Positions 1 through 8,748 are shown, counted from the first letter of the stretch. The stretch is 64,000 nt of DNA from Ahrensia sp. (GCA_002698425.1 NZXU01000034.1:58191-122190); one strand, 5' to 3'. A program made the numbers and translations. The notes: generated by a model from the letters alone, not told the origin.

Positions 1-888
1 TTCGCAATGCAGGGTTTCGCCGGGCTGATCCTGTTCTCGGTCTTCGTCCTCATGGCGCTCGGCCTCGCCATCATCTTCGGCCAGATGGGCGTGATCAACA
101 TGGCCCATGGCGAGTTCATGATCCTCGGGGCCTATGTCACCTATCTGTGCTCGCACTTCGTGCAGAATTACGCGCCGGCGCTGTTTCCGGTCTATTTCTT
201 CGTCGCGATGGCGCTCGCCTTCCTCGCTTCCGGCGCGCTGGGCGCGCTGGTCGAATGGGGGCTGATACGCCATCTCTACAAACGGCCGCTCGATACGCTG
301 CTCGCCACCTGGGGCCTCAGCCTGATCCTTCAGCAAGCCTATCGCTCGATCTTCGGCGCGCGCGAGGTCGGTGTCGAACTGCCGCAATGGCTTCTCGGCT
401 CGATCGCGCTGACCGATCTCATCGAAATTCCGATCAACGGCCTGTTCGTGATGGGCCTGACCTTCCTGATCGCGGTCGGCGTCTATTTCCTGATGTTTCG
501 CTCGCGCCTCGGCATGAAGACGCGCGCAGTCGTTCAGAACCGCGTCATGGCGGGCGCGGTGGGCATCAACACCGAACGTGTCGACCGCACCACGTTCGCG
601 ATCGGTTGCGGTATCGCCGGCGTCGCCGGCTCGGCCTTCACGATGATCGGCTCGACCGGCCCGACCGCCGGGCAGCTCTATATCGTCGACACGTTCCTGA
701 TCGTCGTCTTCGGCGGCGCAGCAAGCCTGCTGGGAACCATCGCTTCCGCCTTCGCAATCTCTCAGGCGCAGTCGACGATGGAGTTCTTCCTGTCCGGCTC
801 GATGGCAAAAGTCCTCACGCTCCTGACCGTCGTGGGCATCCTGATGCTGCGCCCCGAAGGCCTGTTCTCGCTGAAAATCCGTCGCTGA
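1..888 (+). CDS. Branched-chain/urea-amide ABC transporter permease (UrtB/FmdE-like), 5' end uncertain
   Basis: Inner-membrane permease of the LivH/UrtB family that, with the next three genes, should import urea or short-chain amides. The hydrophobic protein carries the family hallmark FGQMGVINMAHGEF near its N-terminus and ends with the typical LRPEGLF segment. The first ATG in the window is at position 7, but the frame is open to the left edge and the family usually has a few more residues before this point, so the true start may be outside. It lacks the long N-terminal extension found in some UrtB proteins. The substrate-binding protein gene is not in the window and is expected immediately upstream. 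Family is clear; substrate is inferred from the formamidase gene downstream. Confidence 0.88.
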   Translation, partial: FAMQGFAGLILFSVFVLMALGLAIIFGQMGVINMAHGEFMILGAYVTYLCSHFVQNYAPALFPVYFFVAMALAFLASGALGALVEWGLIRHLYKRPLDTLLATWGLSLILQQAYRSIFGAREVGVELPQWLLGSIALTDLIEIPINGLFVMGLTFLIAVGVYFLMFRSRLGMKTRAVVQNRVMAGAVGINTERVDRTTFAIGCGIAGVAGSAFTMIGSTGPTAGQLYIVDTFLIVVFGGAASLLGTIASAFAISQAQSTMEFFLSGSMAKVLTLLTVVGILMLRPEGLFSLKIRR

Positions 889-898
889 GGGGGCTCCA

Positions 899-2053
899 AT
901 GACGCAAGGAAAATCCTTTCTGACCCGCCAGGAACTGCTTGGCCTGGCTGTCGTTTCTCTGCTGATCATCGTGGTCCTGCCGATGTCGATCGACATCTTC
1001 CGGCTCAATCTGGTCGGCAAGTACCTGACCTACGCCTTCGTCGCGATCGGCCTCGTCCTGTGCTGGGGCATGGGCGGCATCCTCAGCCTCGGCCAGGGCG
1101 TGTTCTTCGGGCTCGGCGGCTACTGCATGGCGATGTTCCTGAAGCTCGAGGCCTCGACGCCCGAGAACACCGCGATCCAGTCGACGCCCGGGATCCCGGA
1201 CTTCATGGACTGGAACCAGCTTACGGATCTGCCCTGGTTCTGGGAGCCGTTCCGCTCCTTTCCTTTCACCCTGGTCGCGATCGTCGCGGTGCCCGCGATC
1301 TTCGCCTTCATCATCGGCGCGGCGATGTTCAAGCGGCGCGTCGGCGGCGTCTACTTCGCCATCATCACGCAGGCGATCGCCGCCATCCTGACGATCCTGA
1401 TCATCGGCCAGCAGGGCTATACGGGCGGCGTCAACGGCATCACCGACCTGCGCACGATGAATGGCTGGGACATTCGCACCGACGACGCGAAATATGTCCT
1501 CTATTTCGTCAATGCCGTGCTTCTGATCGCCGTGATCCTCGCCGCCCAGGCGGTGCGCAAGTCGAAGCTCGGCCGGCTGCTCGTTGCGCTGCGCGACAAG
1601 GAGGACCGGGTTCGCTTCTCCGGCTACGACGTCGCCAATTTCAAGATCTTCGCCTTCTGCCTCGCGGCGGCGATGTCGGCGATCGGCGGCGCAATGTTCA
1701 CCCTGCAGGTCGGCTTCATGTCGCCGACGCTGGTCGGCATCGTTCCGTCCATCGAGATGGTCATCTACACGGCCGTCGGCGGGCGCCTGTCGATCTTCGG
1801 CGCGGTCTATGGAACGCTGCTCGTCAACTGGGCGAAGACCACCTTCTCCGAGACCTTCCCTGAACTCTGGCTGTTCGGCCTCGGCGCGCTCTTCATCGCC
1901 GTCGTGCTGGTTTTCCCGAACGGTCTCGCCGGCCTCTACCGCAGCTACCTGCAGCCCTTCGTCGACCGCCTGCTTGGCGTGAAGAAGACCGACGAAGAGG
2001 ACGAAACCCCAACCGACGCCATGCCCGAAGCGGCTGCGCGCCCGGCCGAATAG
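899..2053 (+). CDS. Branched-chain/urea-amide ABC transporter permease (UrtC/FmdF-like)
   Basis: Second permease of the transporter, 384 residues, LivM/UrtC family, many membrane segments. The C-terminal part holds the typical run GGAMFTLQVGFMSPTLVGIVPSIE split over the last transmembrane helices, and the conserved AVGGRLSIFGAVYG loop that contacts the ATPase. The tail after about residue 355 is charged and low in complexity. It starts 10 nt after the previous stop and is followed by the ATPase gene after 11 nt, so the transporter genes form one operon. The assignment to urea or amide transport rather than amino acids rests on the UrtD/UrtE-type ATPases and the formamidase gene that follow. 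Confidence 0.92.
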   Translation: MTQGKSFLTRQELLGLAVVSLLIIVVLPMSIDIFRLNLVGKYLTYAFVAIGLVLCWGMGGILSLGQGVFFGLGGYCMAMFLKLEASTPENTAIQSTPGIPDFMDWNQLTDLPWFWEPFRSFPFTLVAIVAVPAIFAFIIGAAMFKRRVGGVYFAIITQAIAAILTILIIGQQGYTGGVNGITDLRTMNGWDIRTDDAKYVLYFVNAVLLIAVILAAQAVRKSKLGRLLVALRDKEDRVRFSGYDVANFKIFAFCLAAAMSAIGGAMFTLQVGFMSPTLVGIVPSIEMVIYTAVGGRLSIFGAVYGTLLVNWAKTTFSETFPELWLFGLGALFIAVVLVFPNGLAGLYRSYLQPFVDRLLGVKKTDEEDETPTDAMPEAAARPAE

Positions 2054-2064
2054 GAGGCTGACCG

Positions 2065-2823
2065 ATGAATGTCGTCGCACCGACCAACAACGACTTCCTC
2101 CTGTCGATCGAAGACCTCACTGTCTCCTTTGACGGCTTCAAGGCGGTCAACGCTCTCAACCTCTATGTTGATGAGAACGAGATCCACGTCATCATCGGCC
2201 CGAACGGGGCCGGCAAGACGACCGTGCTGGACCTGATCTGCGGCCGCACGAAGGCGACCGAGGGCTCCATCCGTTTCCGCGACAAGGAACTGACGGAGAT
2301 GAAGGAGCACGAAATCGTCCGCGAGGGCGTCGGCCGCAAGTTCCAGAACCCGTCGATCTACGAGGATCTGACCGTCTTCGAGAACCTCGAAATCTCGTTT
2401 CCGCGCGGACGTGACGTCTTTGGCGCGCTGACCTTCCGCCGTGACGACGAGGTGATCGGCCGCGTGCGCGAAATCGCCGGCATGGTGTTCCTCGAAAAGC
2501 TGCTCGACAAGCAGGCGGCGCTGCTCAGCCACGGCCAGAAGCAGTGGCTGGAGATCGGCATGCTGCTGATCCAGGACCCGGAACTGCTGATGCTGGACGA
2601 GCCGGTCGCCGGGATGAGCGTCAGCGAGCGCGTCCAGACCGCCGAACTGCTCAACAAGATCACTGAGGGCCGCTCGGTGATGGTGGTCGAGCACGACATG
2701 AAGTTCGTCGAGGACATCGCCGACCGCGTCACCGTCCTGCACCAGGGCAAGATCCTTTCGGAAGGCTCGATGGAGAAGGTCCAGTCGGATCCCAAGGTCA
2801 TCGACGTCTATCTCGGGCACTAG
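2065..2823 (+). CDS. urtD: Urea/amide ABC transporter ATP-binding protein UrtD-type
   Basis: Cytoplasmic ATPase, 252 residues. Walker A is GPNGAGKT at residues 45-52, and Walker B is MLDEPVAG. The ABC signature is the UrtD-type variant LSHGQKQWLEIGMLL rather than the LSGGQ of LivG, which points to the urea/amide branch of the family. The start ATG follows a GGAGG stretch (2052-2056). It pairs with the UrtE-type ATPase 10 nt downstream. In Methylophilus-type fmd operons equivalent ATPases energise import of formamide and urea, and here no urease gene follows, so an amide substrate is the better guess. Confidence 0.92.
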   Translation: MNVVAPTNNDFLLSIEDLTVSFDGFKAVNALNLYVDENEIHVIIGPNGAGKTTVLDLICGRTKATEGSIRFRDKELTEMKEHEIVREGVGRKFQNPSIYEDLTVFENLEISFPRGRDVFGALTFRRDDEVIGRVREIAGMVFLEKLLDKQAALLSHGQKQWLEIGMLLIQDPELLMLDEPVAGMSVSERVQTAELLNKITEGRSVMVVEHDMKFVEDIADRVTVLHQGKILSEGSMEKVQSDPKVIDVYLGH

Positions 2824-2833
2824 GAGGCAAGCG

Positions 2834-3523
2834 ATGCTGAACGTTTCGAACTACCATGTCGCCTATGGCCAGAGCGAGGTTCTGCATGGTCTCGATTTCG
2901 CGGTCGAGCCAGGCGAGATCGTTGCCATCATGGGCCGCAACGGCATGGGCAAGACGACGCTGATGAAGTCGCTGATGGGCATCGTGCCCACAAGCGGCGG
3001 CGCGGCCAGGGTCGGCGATACCGACATCACCACGATGAAGAGCTACGACCGTGTCGCCAGGGGCATCGCCTATGTGCCGCAAGGCCGGATGATCTTCTCC
3101 ACCATGACGGTGCGCGAGAACATCGAGACTGGTCTGACCGTGTCCGGCAAGACGAAAGTGCCTACCGATATCTACGAGCTTTTTCCCGTGCTCCTGGAAA
3201 TGAAAGGGCGGCGCGGCGGCAATCTGTCGGGCGGCCAGCAGCAGCAACTTGCCATCGCGCGGGCGCTCGCCACCGATCCGAAGGTGCTGCTGCTCGACGA
3301 GCCGACCGAGGGCATCCAGCCCTCGATCATCCGAGAGATGGCGCGCACGCTGAAGCGCATCCGCGACGAGCGGGGGCTTTCCATCGTCGTGTCGGAACAG
3401 GTGCTGTCCTTCGCGCTCGACGTCGCCGACCGCGTCCTCGTGCTGGAGAACGGCCGTCTCGTCCATGACGAGCCGCGCGCCAGCGTCGACGAGGCGAAGG
3501 TCGCCGCCTTCCTGTCCGTCTGA
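2834..3523 (+). CDS. urtE: Urea/amide ABC transporter ATP-binding protein UrtE-type
   Basis: Second ATPase of the transporter, 229 residues, LivF/UrtE family. Walker A GRNGMGKT is at residues 34-41, the signature is LSGGQQQQLAIARAL, and Walker B is LLLDEPTEGIQPSI. The phrase DEPTEGIQPSI is characteristic of UrtE. An AGGAGG Shine-Dalgarno lies just before the start. After its stop there are 54 nt before the formamidase gene, with no terminator, so transport and hydrolysis genes are probably cotranscribed. Confidence 0.92.
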   Translation: MLNVSNYHVAYGQSEVLHGLDFAVEPGEIVAIMGRNGMGKTTLMKSLMGIVPTSGGAARVGDTDITTMKSYDRVARGIAYVPQGRMIFSTMTVRENIETGLTVSGKTKVPTDIYELFPVLLEMKGRRGGNLSGGQQQQLAIARALATDPKVLLLDEPTEGIQPSIIREMARTLKRIRDERGLSIVVSEQVLSFALDVADRVLVLENGRLVHDEPRASVDEAKVAAFLSV

Positions 3524-3577
3524 ATCCGAAAATCACCCAACGCGTCCGGGGGATGGACGCCAACCAAGGAGAAAACC

Positions 3578-4807
3578 ATGGCTGATACACTGATCTCGGT
3601 CGATCTCTCGGAGTCGCCGCATACCAACGAGAAGGTTCACAACCGCTGGCATCCCGATATCCCGATCGCGGTCTGGGTGGAGCCCGGCGACGATTTCAAG
3701 ATCGAGACCTATGACTGGACCGGCGGCCAGATCAAGAATGACGACGACGCGGCCGATGTGCGCGACGTCGAACTGGAGCAGGTCCATTATCTCTCCGGCC
3801 CGATCGGCGTGAAGGGCGCGGAGCCCGGCGACCTGCTGGTGGTCGACATTCTCGACATCGGCGCGAAGGACGACAGCCTCTGGGGCTTCAACGGTTTCTT
3901 CTCCAAGCAGAATGGCGGCGGCTTCCTGACCGAGCATTTCCCCGAGGCGCAAAAGTCGATCTGGGACATCGACGGCATGTTCACCAAGTCGCGCCACGTG
4001 CCCGGCGTGCGCTATGCCGGCCTGATCCATCCGGGCCTGATCGGCTGCTTGCCGGACCGCAAGATGCTCGACATGTGGAACGAGCGCGAAAAGGCGCTGT
4101 TCGACACCGATCCCGACCGCGTGCCGCAGCTCGCCGCCCTGCCGACAACGCAGTCCGCGCATATGGGCCAGCTCAAGGGCGAGGCGCGCGACAAGGCCGC
4201 GGCCGAGGGCGCGCGTACCGTGCCGCCGCGCGAGCATGGGGGCAATTGCGACATCAAGGACCTGTCGCGCGGTTCGAAGATCTACTTCCCGGTCTATGTC
4301 GACGGGGCGGGGCTTTCGATGGGCGACCTGCATTTCAGCCAGGGCGATGGCGAGATCACCTTCTGCGGCGCCATCGAGATGGCCGGCTGGCTGCATATCA
4401 AGGTGTCGCTGATCAAGGACGGCGTGGCGAAATACGGGATCAAGAACCCGATCTTCAAGCCGTCGCCGATCGTGCCGAAATATGACGACTACCTGATCTT
4501 CGAGGGCATTTCCGTCGACGAGGCCGGCACGCAGCACTACCTCGACGTGCACATCGCCTACCGGATGGCCTGCCTCAACGCGATCGAATATCTGAAGAAG
4601 TTCGGCTACACGGGCGCGCAGGCCTATGCGATCCTCGGCACCGCGCCGGTGCAGGGCCATATTTCCGGCGTCGTCGACATACCGAATGCCTGCGCGACGC
4701 TATGGCTGCCGACCGACGTGTTCGAGTTCGACATGATGCCGGGCGCCGACGGGCCGACGAAATATCTCGACGGCTCCATCGACGTGCCGCTCGCGCCCGA
4801 TCTCTGA
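3578..4807 (+). CDS. fmdA: Formamidase (acetamidase/formamidase family)
   Basis: Hydrolyses formamide to formate and ammonia; 409 residues, the usual length for FmdA. The sequence is FmdA-like throughout (for example HNRWHPDIPIAVWVEPGDDFKIE split near the N-terminus, VPPREHGGNCDIKDLSRG in the middle, and AYAILGTAPVQGHISGVVDIPNA towards the C-terminus). A clear Shine-Dalgarno (AAGGAG) sits 8 nt before the ATG. It lies between a urea/amide-type ABC transporter and an FmdB gene, the same partners as in the Methylophilus fmd cluster, which supports a role in taking nitrogen from amides. Enzyme family is secure; specificity for formamide over other short amides is inferred. Confidence 0.93.
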   Translation: MADTLISVDLSESPHTNEKVHNRWHPDIPIAVWVEPGDDFKIETYDWTGGQIKNDDDAADVRDVELEQVHYLSGPIGVKGAEPGDLLVVDILDIGAKDDSLWGFNGFFSKQNGGGFLTEHFPEAQKSIWDIDGMFTKSRHVPGVRYAGLIHPGLIGCLPDRKMLDMWNEREKALFDTDPDRVPQLAALPTTQSAHMGQLKGEARDKAAAEGARTVPPREHGGNCDIKDLSRGSKIYFPVYVDGAGLSMGDLHFSQGDGEITFCGAIEMAGWLHIKVSLIKDGVAKYGIKNPIFKPSPIVPKYDDYLIFEGISVDEAGTQHYLDVHIAYRMACLNAIEYLKKFGYTGAQAYAILGTAPVQGHISGVVDIPNACATLWLPTDVFEFDMMPGADGPTKYLDGSIDVPLAPDL

Positions 4808-4818
4808 GGGCGGACGCG

Positions 4819-5154
4819 ATGGCCTATTACGACTACCAGTGCGAGGATTGCGGGCCGTTCACCGCGATCCGTCCGATGGCGCAGTCCGGCGATCCCTGCG
4901 ATTGCCCGGACTGCGGGAAGGCGTCGCCGCGCGCCTTCCTGCGCGCGCCGAATTTCGCCCTGATGGATATGTCGACACGGACCGCCCACGCCACCAACGA
5001 GAAGGCGCGTCACGAACCGAAAGTGGCGAGCAAGCTCGGCGGCCACGGGCCCGGATGTTCATGCTGTTCGGGCAAGGGGAAGTCCAAGGCGGTCTATCGC
5101 GCCGACGGGGCAAAGACCTTTCCCTCGGCAAGGCCTTGGCAGATCAGCCACTGA
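4819..5154 (+). CDS. fmdB: FmdB-type zinc-ribbon protein
   Basis: Small protein of 111 residues with an N-terminal zinc ribbon: two CxxC pairs at C8/C11 and C29/C32, in the FmdB/CxxC-family arrangement beginning MAYYDYQCEDCG. A second cysteine cluster, GCSCCSG, lies near residue 80 and is not part of the ribbon. FmdB is described as a regulator of formamidase expression, and zinc ribbons of this type may bind nucleic acid, but biochemical proof for this family is thin. It starts 11 nt after fmdA and is the last gene before a strong terminator. Confidence 0.88.
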   Translation: MAYYDYQCEDCGPFTAIRPMAQSGDPCDCPDCGKASPRAFLRAPNFALMDMSTRTAHATNEKARHEPKVASKLGGHGPGCSCCSGKGKSKAVYRADGAKTFPSARPWQISH

Positions 5155-5186
5155 GCCTGTCTGCGCGATCGGGAGGAAGAGAAGGG

Positions 5187-5222
5187 AACGGCGGCGCCCC
5201 GTGCGAGGCGCCGCCGTTTTCG
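5187..5222 (+). terminator. Rho-independent terminator of the amide operon
   Basis: A perfect 12-bp stem (5187-5198 with 5207-5218, arms AACGGCGGCGCC and GGCGCCGCCGTT) has an 8-nt loop and runs into TTTT. It lies 32 nt after the fmdB stop and just before the convergent small lipoprotein gene. The T run is on the + side, so it mainly ends the operon coming from the left. Confidence 0.85.
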
Positions 5223-5229
5223 TTGCGTC

Positions 5230-5487
5230 TTACGAAGGACACTCGGCCGTGTAGCGGTTGCCGTAGCTGTCTTCGTAGATGCACATGCCGGGCTCGCTGG
5301 CGCGGCCGACCAAGGCGCCGGCGGCCGCGCCGATCGCCGCGCCGGCAAGCGTGCTCCCGGTGTCGCCGCCGCTGACGGCCGCTCCGACGGCAGCGCCGCC
5401 CGCCCCGCCGACGACCGCGCCCTTTTCAGTTGCCGTACAGCCGGCGATGGACAGGGAGGCGAGGGCCGCGATGAGAACTTTTTTCAT
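5230..5487 (-). CDS. Small glycine-zipper lipoprotein
   Basis: 85 residues. The N-terminus is a lipoprotein signal peptide with lipobox SIAGC (Cys at 17). The middle is a glycine/alanine-rich zipper with repeated GGAxGA-type steps, typical of outer-membrane or envelope 17-kDa-antigen-like proteins. The C-terminus carries two cysteines in the segment CIYEDSYGNRYTAECPS, which could form a disulfide. A strong AGGAG lies 8 nt before the ATG. A paralogue of the same length and design is at 48251-48505. Function unknown; membrane anchoring is likely. Confidence 0.75.
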   Translation of the reverse strand: MKKVLIAALASLSIAGCTATEKGAVVGGAGGAAVGAAVSGGDTGSTLAGAAIGAAAGALVGRASEPGMCIYEDSYGNRYTAECPS

Positions 5488-5636
5488 GAAGGAAACTCCT
5501 TTTTCACCTCTGTCAAACTTGCGGATCGCGAAATGGTTTCATCGCGTCCGGTCGGCGTTTCCATGATCGGGCGCGGAACCGGCCGGGGACCGGCGGCGTT
5601 GGCCTTGCGGATAGACTAGCGAAAAGGAGGTGTGTC

Positions 5637-5867
5637 ATGCGCACTCGCACATTCATCACAGGTCTCGTCTCGCTGCCGATCAATGCCGTGCTGTTCGGCC
5701 TGGGGGCGATCACCGTCCTGTCGATCCCGGCCCTGTCCGCTCACGCGGTCTACCTGCTGCCCGCGATCATCGTCGCCAGCATGGCCCTGACCGTTCCGCT
5801 CGCCTGGAAGCTTGCGCCGGCCCTTCGCGCCCGCAATCACTATCCGAAGCTGAACCGGAAATGGTGA
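5637..5867 (+). CDS. Small hypothetical membrane protein
   Basis: 76 residues, preceded by a very good Shine-Dalgarno (AAAAGGAGG, 7 nt before ATG). It is predicted to have two membrane helices (about residues 7-30 and 38-58) and a short basic C-terminal tail. I do not recognise a family. It sits alone between the small lipoprotein and the phosphoesterase gene, which is convergent and starts its 3' end only 9 nt away. Confidence 0.6.
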   Translation: MRTRTFITGLVSLPINAVLFGLGAITVLSIPALSAHAVYLLPAIIVASMALTVPLAWKLAPALRARNHYPKLNRKW

Positions 5868-5876
5868 GCGTCGGAG

Positions 5877-6719
5877 CTACAGGCTGACGGCTTCGGGGAT
5901 CCAGCCTTCCTCGGTCGTTTCCTCCCACCGGACCTTGCCGGCGTCGAGGAAATCGATGGCATGCACGATCACATCATCCGGCCCGAGGAAGCAGACATTG
6001 TAGTTCGGCTGCAACGCGCCGTGCCCCATGCGCAGCGGATTGCCGGAGAAGTCCGGCCAGCACGGATGGTTGGTCGAACGGGGTGCGGAAAAGGGGATGC
6101 CCGCCACCGCGCCGCTCAGCGAGAAATGGCAGTGGCCGAAAAAGATATGGCGCACGGTGCCGCGATAGTGCGCCAGCAGCGCCTTCAAAGCGGCCTCGTC
6201 CCGGATGCCGATCTGGTCCGCATTGGCGACATGGACCGTCGTCGGGTTGTGATGCATGAACAGGAAGGCGGATTTCCCGTCGCGCCGGGCCGCCTCGAGT
6301 TCTCCTTCCAGCCAGCCGCGCCGCGCCTTGCAATAGGCGCCGGCATGCGTGTCCGGTTCCACCGTGTCCATGTAGATGAAGACGCCCGCCGGCGTTTCCT
6401 CGCTCCACTGGACGAAGCCGCCGCGATCGCGCTTCGCATCCGGGAAGGCGGCGGCGAAGGTCTCGCGCCTGTCGTGATTTCCGATCAGGAGACGCGGAGC
6501 CCGCTCGCCTGTCAGAGAGCTTCCGGCGAGCATCTCCTTCAGTGTCCCATAGCTTTCCGCCAGGCCGTGATGGGTCAGGTCGCCGGTGATGACGACGCGG
6601 TCTGCGTCGCCCTGGTGCTCTTCGACATGCGCGAGGCACCTGCGGAAATTCTCGACCGGATCGAGGTCGAGAATGGGCTCGGCATTGATATGGATATCGG
6701 AGATGTGAACGATCTTCAT
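5877..6719 (-). CDS. Calcineurin-like metallophosphoesterase (CpdA/Icc-like)
   Basis: 280 residues. All class III phosphoesterase motifs are visible in order: SDIHIN near the N-terminus (metal ligands D and H), GDLTHHG, GNHD, a later FMHHNP and the C-terminal GHCH. These bind two metals and attack phosphodiesters. The family includes 3',5'-cAMP phosphodiesterase CpdA and glycerophosphodiesterases, and I cannot decide between them. I chose the ATG giving MKIVHISD because the metal-binding motif starts at residue 7, as in relatives; a longer in-frame start exists at 6752. The gene points away from the TRAP transporter gene, with 329 bp between. Confidence 0.82.
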   Translation of the reverse strand: MKIVHISDIHINAEPILDLDPVENFRRCLAHVEEHQGDADRVVITGDLTHHGLAESYGTLKEMLAGSSLTGERAPRLLIGNHDRRETFAAAFPDAKRDRGGFVQWSEETPAGVFIYMDTVEPDTHAGAYCKARRGWLEGELEAARRDGKSAFLFMHHNPTTVHVANADQIGIRDEAALKALLAHYRGTVRHIFFGHCHFSLSGAVAGIPFSAPRSTNHPCWPDFSGNPLRMGHGALQPNYNVCFLGPDDVIVHAIDFLDAGKVRWEETTEEGWIPEAVSL

Positions 6720-7048
6720 GGCGCGACCGGTTCGATGGATTTCGCGTTGCATAGTCCGCGCGGATATCAGTTCCGTGACGGGCGGTGGATTTGTCTCGGC
6801 AATCTCCGGATAGAAAGATAAAGCCGCCGGCCAGGCAAGCGGGTTCCAGTGGCGACCTGATCATGACCGGCACGCCGGCGGGCCGTTGTTGAGAGGACCA
6901 TCGGCCCCGCGGAGCAGCCGGCCAAGCGGCGTCTCCGCTTTCCTCGTTATGTTACGAAAAATACCCCCATTGGCAAAAAAATTGTAGCACTTTGCCCCGA
7001 AACCCGGTTAAACCGGCCTTCGGCTTCTAAAGGAGGAGGAGAAACCCC
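6720..7048. promoter_or_regulatory. Divergent intergenic region upstream of the TRAP transporter
   Basis: No convincing gene in these 329 bp. It must hold promoters for the phosphoesterase (minus) and the TRAP genes (plus). Near the TRAP start there is a palindrome, CCGGTT-A-AACCGG (7004-7016), followed by AAAGGAGGAGGAG as Shine-Dalgarno. A stretch TGGC-A7-TTGT (6971-6985) resembles a sigma-54 -24/-12 element but has GT instead of the invariant GC. No copy of the MarR-type palindrome found at 10100 was seen here. Confidence 0.45.
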
Positions 7049-8095
7049 ATGAAGTTTATGCGTAGAAACCTGTTGGCTCTCGCAGGCGCAGCGGCGCTCG
7101 CGGCCGGCTTCGGTGCCGCTCCGGTCGAGGCGCAGGAAGTGACGCTTCGCATGCATCAGTTCCTGCCGGCGCAGGCCAATGTGCCGAAATACGTGCTCGA
7201 CGTCTGGGCCGACAAGGTCGAGGCCGAATCCGATGGCCGGATCAAGATCCAGCGTTTCCCGTCGATGCAGCTCGGCGGCACGCCTCCGGAACTGATCGAC
7301 CAGGCGATCGACGGCATCGCCGATATCATCTGGACGGTCGCCGGTTACACGCCGGGCCGCTTCCCGCGCACCGAGGTGTTCGAGCTTCCCTTCATGATGA
7401 CGAACGCCGAGGCGACGTCGAAGGCCTATTGGGAGATGGCCGAGAAGTACATGCTCAATGACGACTTCAAGGACTTCCACACGATCGGCGTCTGGGTGCA
7501 TGGCCCGGGCATCATCCATTCCAAGGAGCCGATCCGTTCGATCGAGGATCTGAACGGCGTCAAGCTGCGCGCGCCGACGCGCGTCACCAACATGATGTTC
7601 TCCTCGCTGGGCGCGACGCCGGTCGGCATGCCGGTCCCGGCCATCCCGGAAGCGTTGTCGAAGGGCGTCGTCGATGCGACCGTCATCCCGTGGGAAGTCG
7701 CCGGTATCGTCAAGGTTCCGGAACTGGTGAGCAACCACACGGAGTTTCCCGGCGCGTCGCTCTACACGACCTCGTTCATCTTCGCGATGAACAAGGACCG
7801 CTACGAGAGCCTGCCGGACGATCTGAAAAAAGTGATCGACGACAATTCCGGCCTCGAATTCTCGGGCCTCGCCGGCAAGGTGATGCAGGAATATGACGCG
7901 CCGACCCGCAAGATCGCGGTCGAACGCGGCAACAACATCATCGAGCTGAGCGAAGAGGAAGTTCAGGCGTGGCGCGATGCCTCGGCGCCGACAATCGACG
8001 CCTGGGTCAAGGAAATGGACGACAAGGGTCTCGACGGCAGCGGCCTCCTCGAGGAAGCCCGGTCGCTGATTGCCAAGTACACGGACGGCAACTAA
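7049..8095 (+). CDS. TRAP transporter substrate-binding protein (DctP family)
   Basis: Periplasmic binding protein, 348 residues, with a Sec signal peptide cleaved about residue 29 after VEAQ. The conserved core GVKLRAPTRV holds the arginine that in DctP proteins binds the substrate carboxylate, followed by the typical GMPVPAIPEALSKGVVDAT stretch. It is the first gene of a P-Q-M set, separated from the small permease gene by a strong hairpin (8104-8131). Because a MarR gene and a feruloyl-CoA synthetase-like gene follow, the likely ligand is an aromatic or phenylpropanoid carboxylate. That is inference from context; the fold and transport role are clear. Confidence 0.92.
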   Translation: MKFMRRNLLALAGAAALAAGFGAAPVEAQEVTLRMHQFLPAQANVPKYVLDVWADKVEAESDGRIKIQRFPSMQLGGTPPELIDQAIDGIADIIWTVAGYTPGRFPRTEVFELPFMMTNAEATSKAYWEMAEKYMLNDDFKDFHTIGVWVHGPGIIHSKEPIRSIEDLNGVKLRAPTRVTNMMFSSLGATPVGMPVPAIPEALSKGVVDATVIPWEVAGIVKVPELVSNHTEFPGASLYTTSFIFAMNKDRYESLPDDLKKVIDDNSGLEFSGLAGKVMQEYDAPTRKIAVERGNNIIELSEEEVQAWRDASAPTIDAWVKEMDDKGLDGSGLLEEARSLIAKYTDGN

Positions 8096-8103
8096 GACAA
8101 GCA

Positions 8104-8131
8104 CCGCCCCGGAGCGCCAGCTCCGGGGCGG
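8104..8131 (+). other. Intercistronic stem-loop between TRAP binding-protein and permease genes
   Basis: A perfect 12-bp GC-rich stem (8104-8115 with 8120-8131) closes a GCCA tetraloop and has no T run after it. Such hairpins between a binding-protein gene and its permease gene commonly protect or partly terminate the upstream message so that the binding protein is made in excess. Confidence 0.65.
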
Positions 8132-8164
8132 CCTCGATTTGCCGGGATACTTGGGGGAAAACCG

Positions 8165-8746
8165 TTGATCCTCAGAATTATGGAGTGGCTGGCCCGCACG
8201 ATGGCGCTGGTCGGGGGGATTGTCCTGACCGCATTGGTCATCCTGGTCTGCGTCAGCGTGACCGGCCGCGGCATGAATACGCTCGGTCATTCCGACTTCG
8301 TTACGGATCTCGCCCCGGCCCTCGCCGACATGCTGAAGAATTTCGGCCCGGTGAAGGGCGATTTCGAAGTCGTCGAGGCGGGCATCGCCTTTTCGATCTT
8401 CGCATTCCTGCCGATCTGCCAGCTGCATGGCGGCCACGCGACGGTCGACATCTTCACCAATCTGATCCCGAAGACGGCCAACCGGACCATCATCGCGTTC
8501 TGGGAAGTCGTCCTTGCCGGCCTGCTCGTGCTGATCAGCTGGCGGCTCTATGAGGGTCTGCTCTCCAAGATGAACAATGGCGAGACGACCTTCCTGCTGC
8601 AGTTCCCGATCTGGTGGGCCTATATGGCCAGTTTCATTGGCTCCGTCGCCGCGGCCGTCGTCGGCGTCTATTGCGCCGTCGCCCGCGTTCTCATGTTGGC
8701 CACCGGCAAGAGCCACATGCCGCAGACCGAAGGAGCCGTGCATTGA
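8165..8746 (+). CDS. TRAP transporter small permease (DctQ family)
   Basis: 193 residues with about four membrane helices, the small TRAP permease. The proposed start is TTG at 8165, supported by GGGGGA 8 nt upstream; an in-frame ATG lies at 8180. The region between helices 1 and 2 is longer than in minimal DctQ proteins. The stop TGA overlaps the start region of the large permease gene (TTGA), indicating translational coupling. Confidence 0.87.
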   Translation: MILRIMEWLARTMALVGGIVLTALVILVCVSVTGRGMNTLGHSDFVTDLAPALADMLKNFGPVKGDFEVVEAGIAFSIFAFLPICQLHGGHATVDIFTNLIPKTANRTIIAFWEVVLAGLLVLISWRLYEGLLSKMNNGETTFLLQFPIWWAYMASFIGSVAAAVVGVYCAVARVLMLATGKSHMPQTEGAVH

Positions 8747-8748
8747 GC

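Noticed and set aside
6971..6985. Sigma-54-like promoter before the TRAP genes
   Set aside because: GG is present but the -12 element has GT instead of GC, and no enhancer site was seen.
6947..8743. 598-residue open frame on the minus strand
   Set aside because: Opposite the TRAP binding protein and small permease, both with clear family motifs and Shine-Dalgarno sequences.
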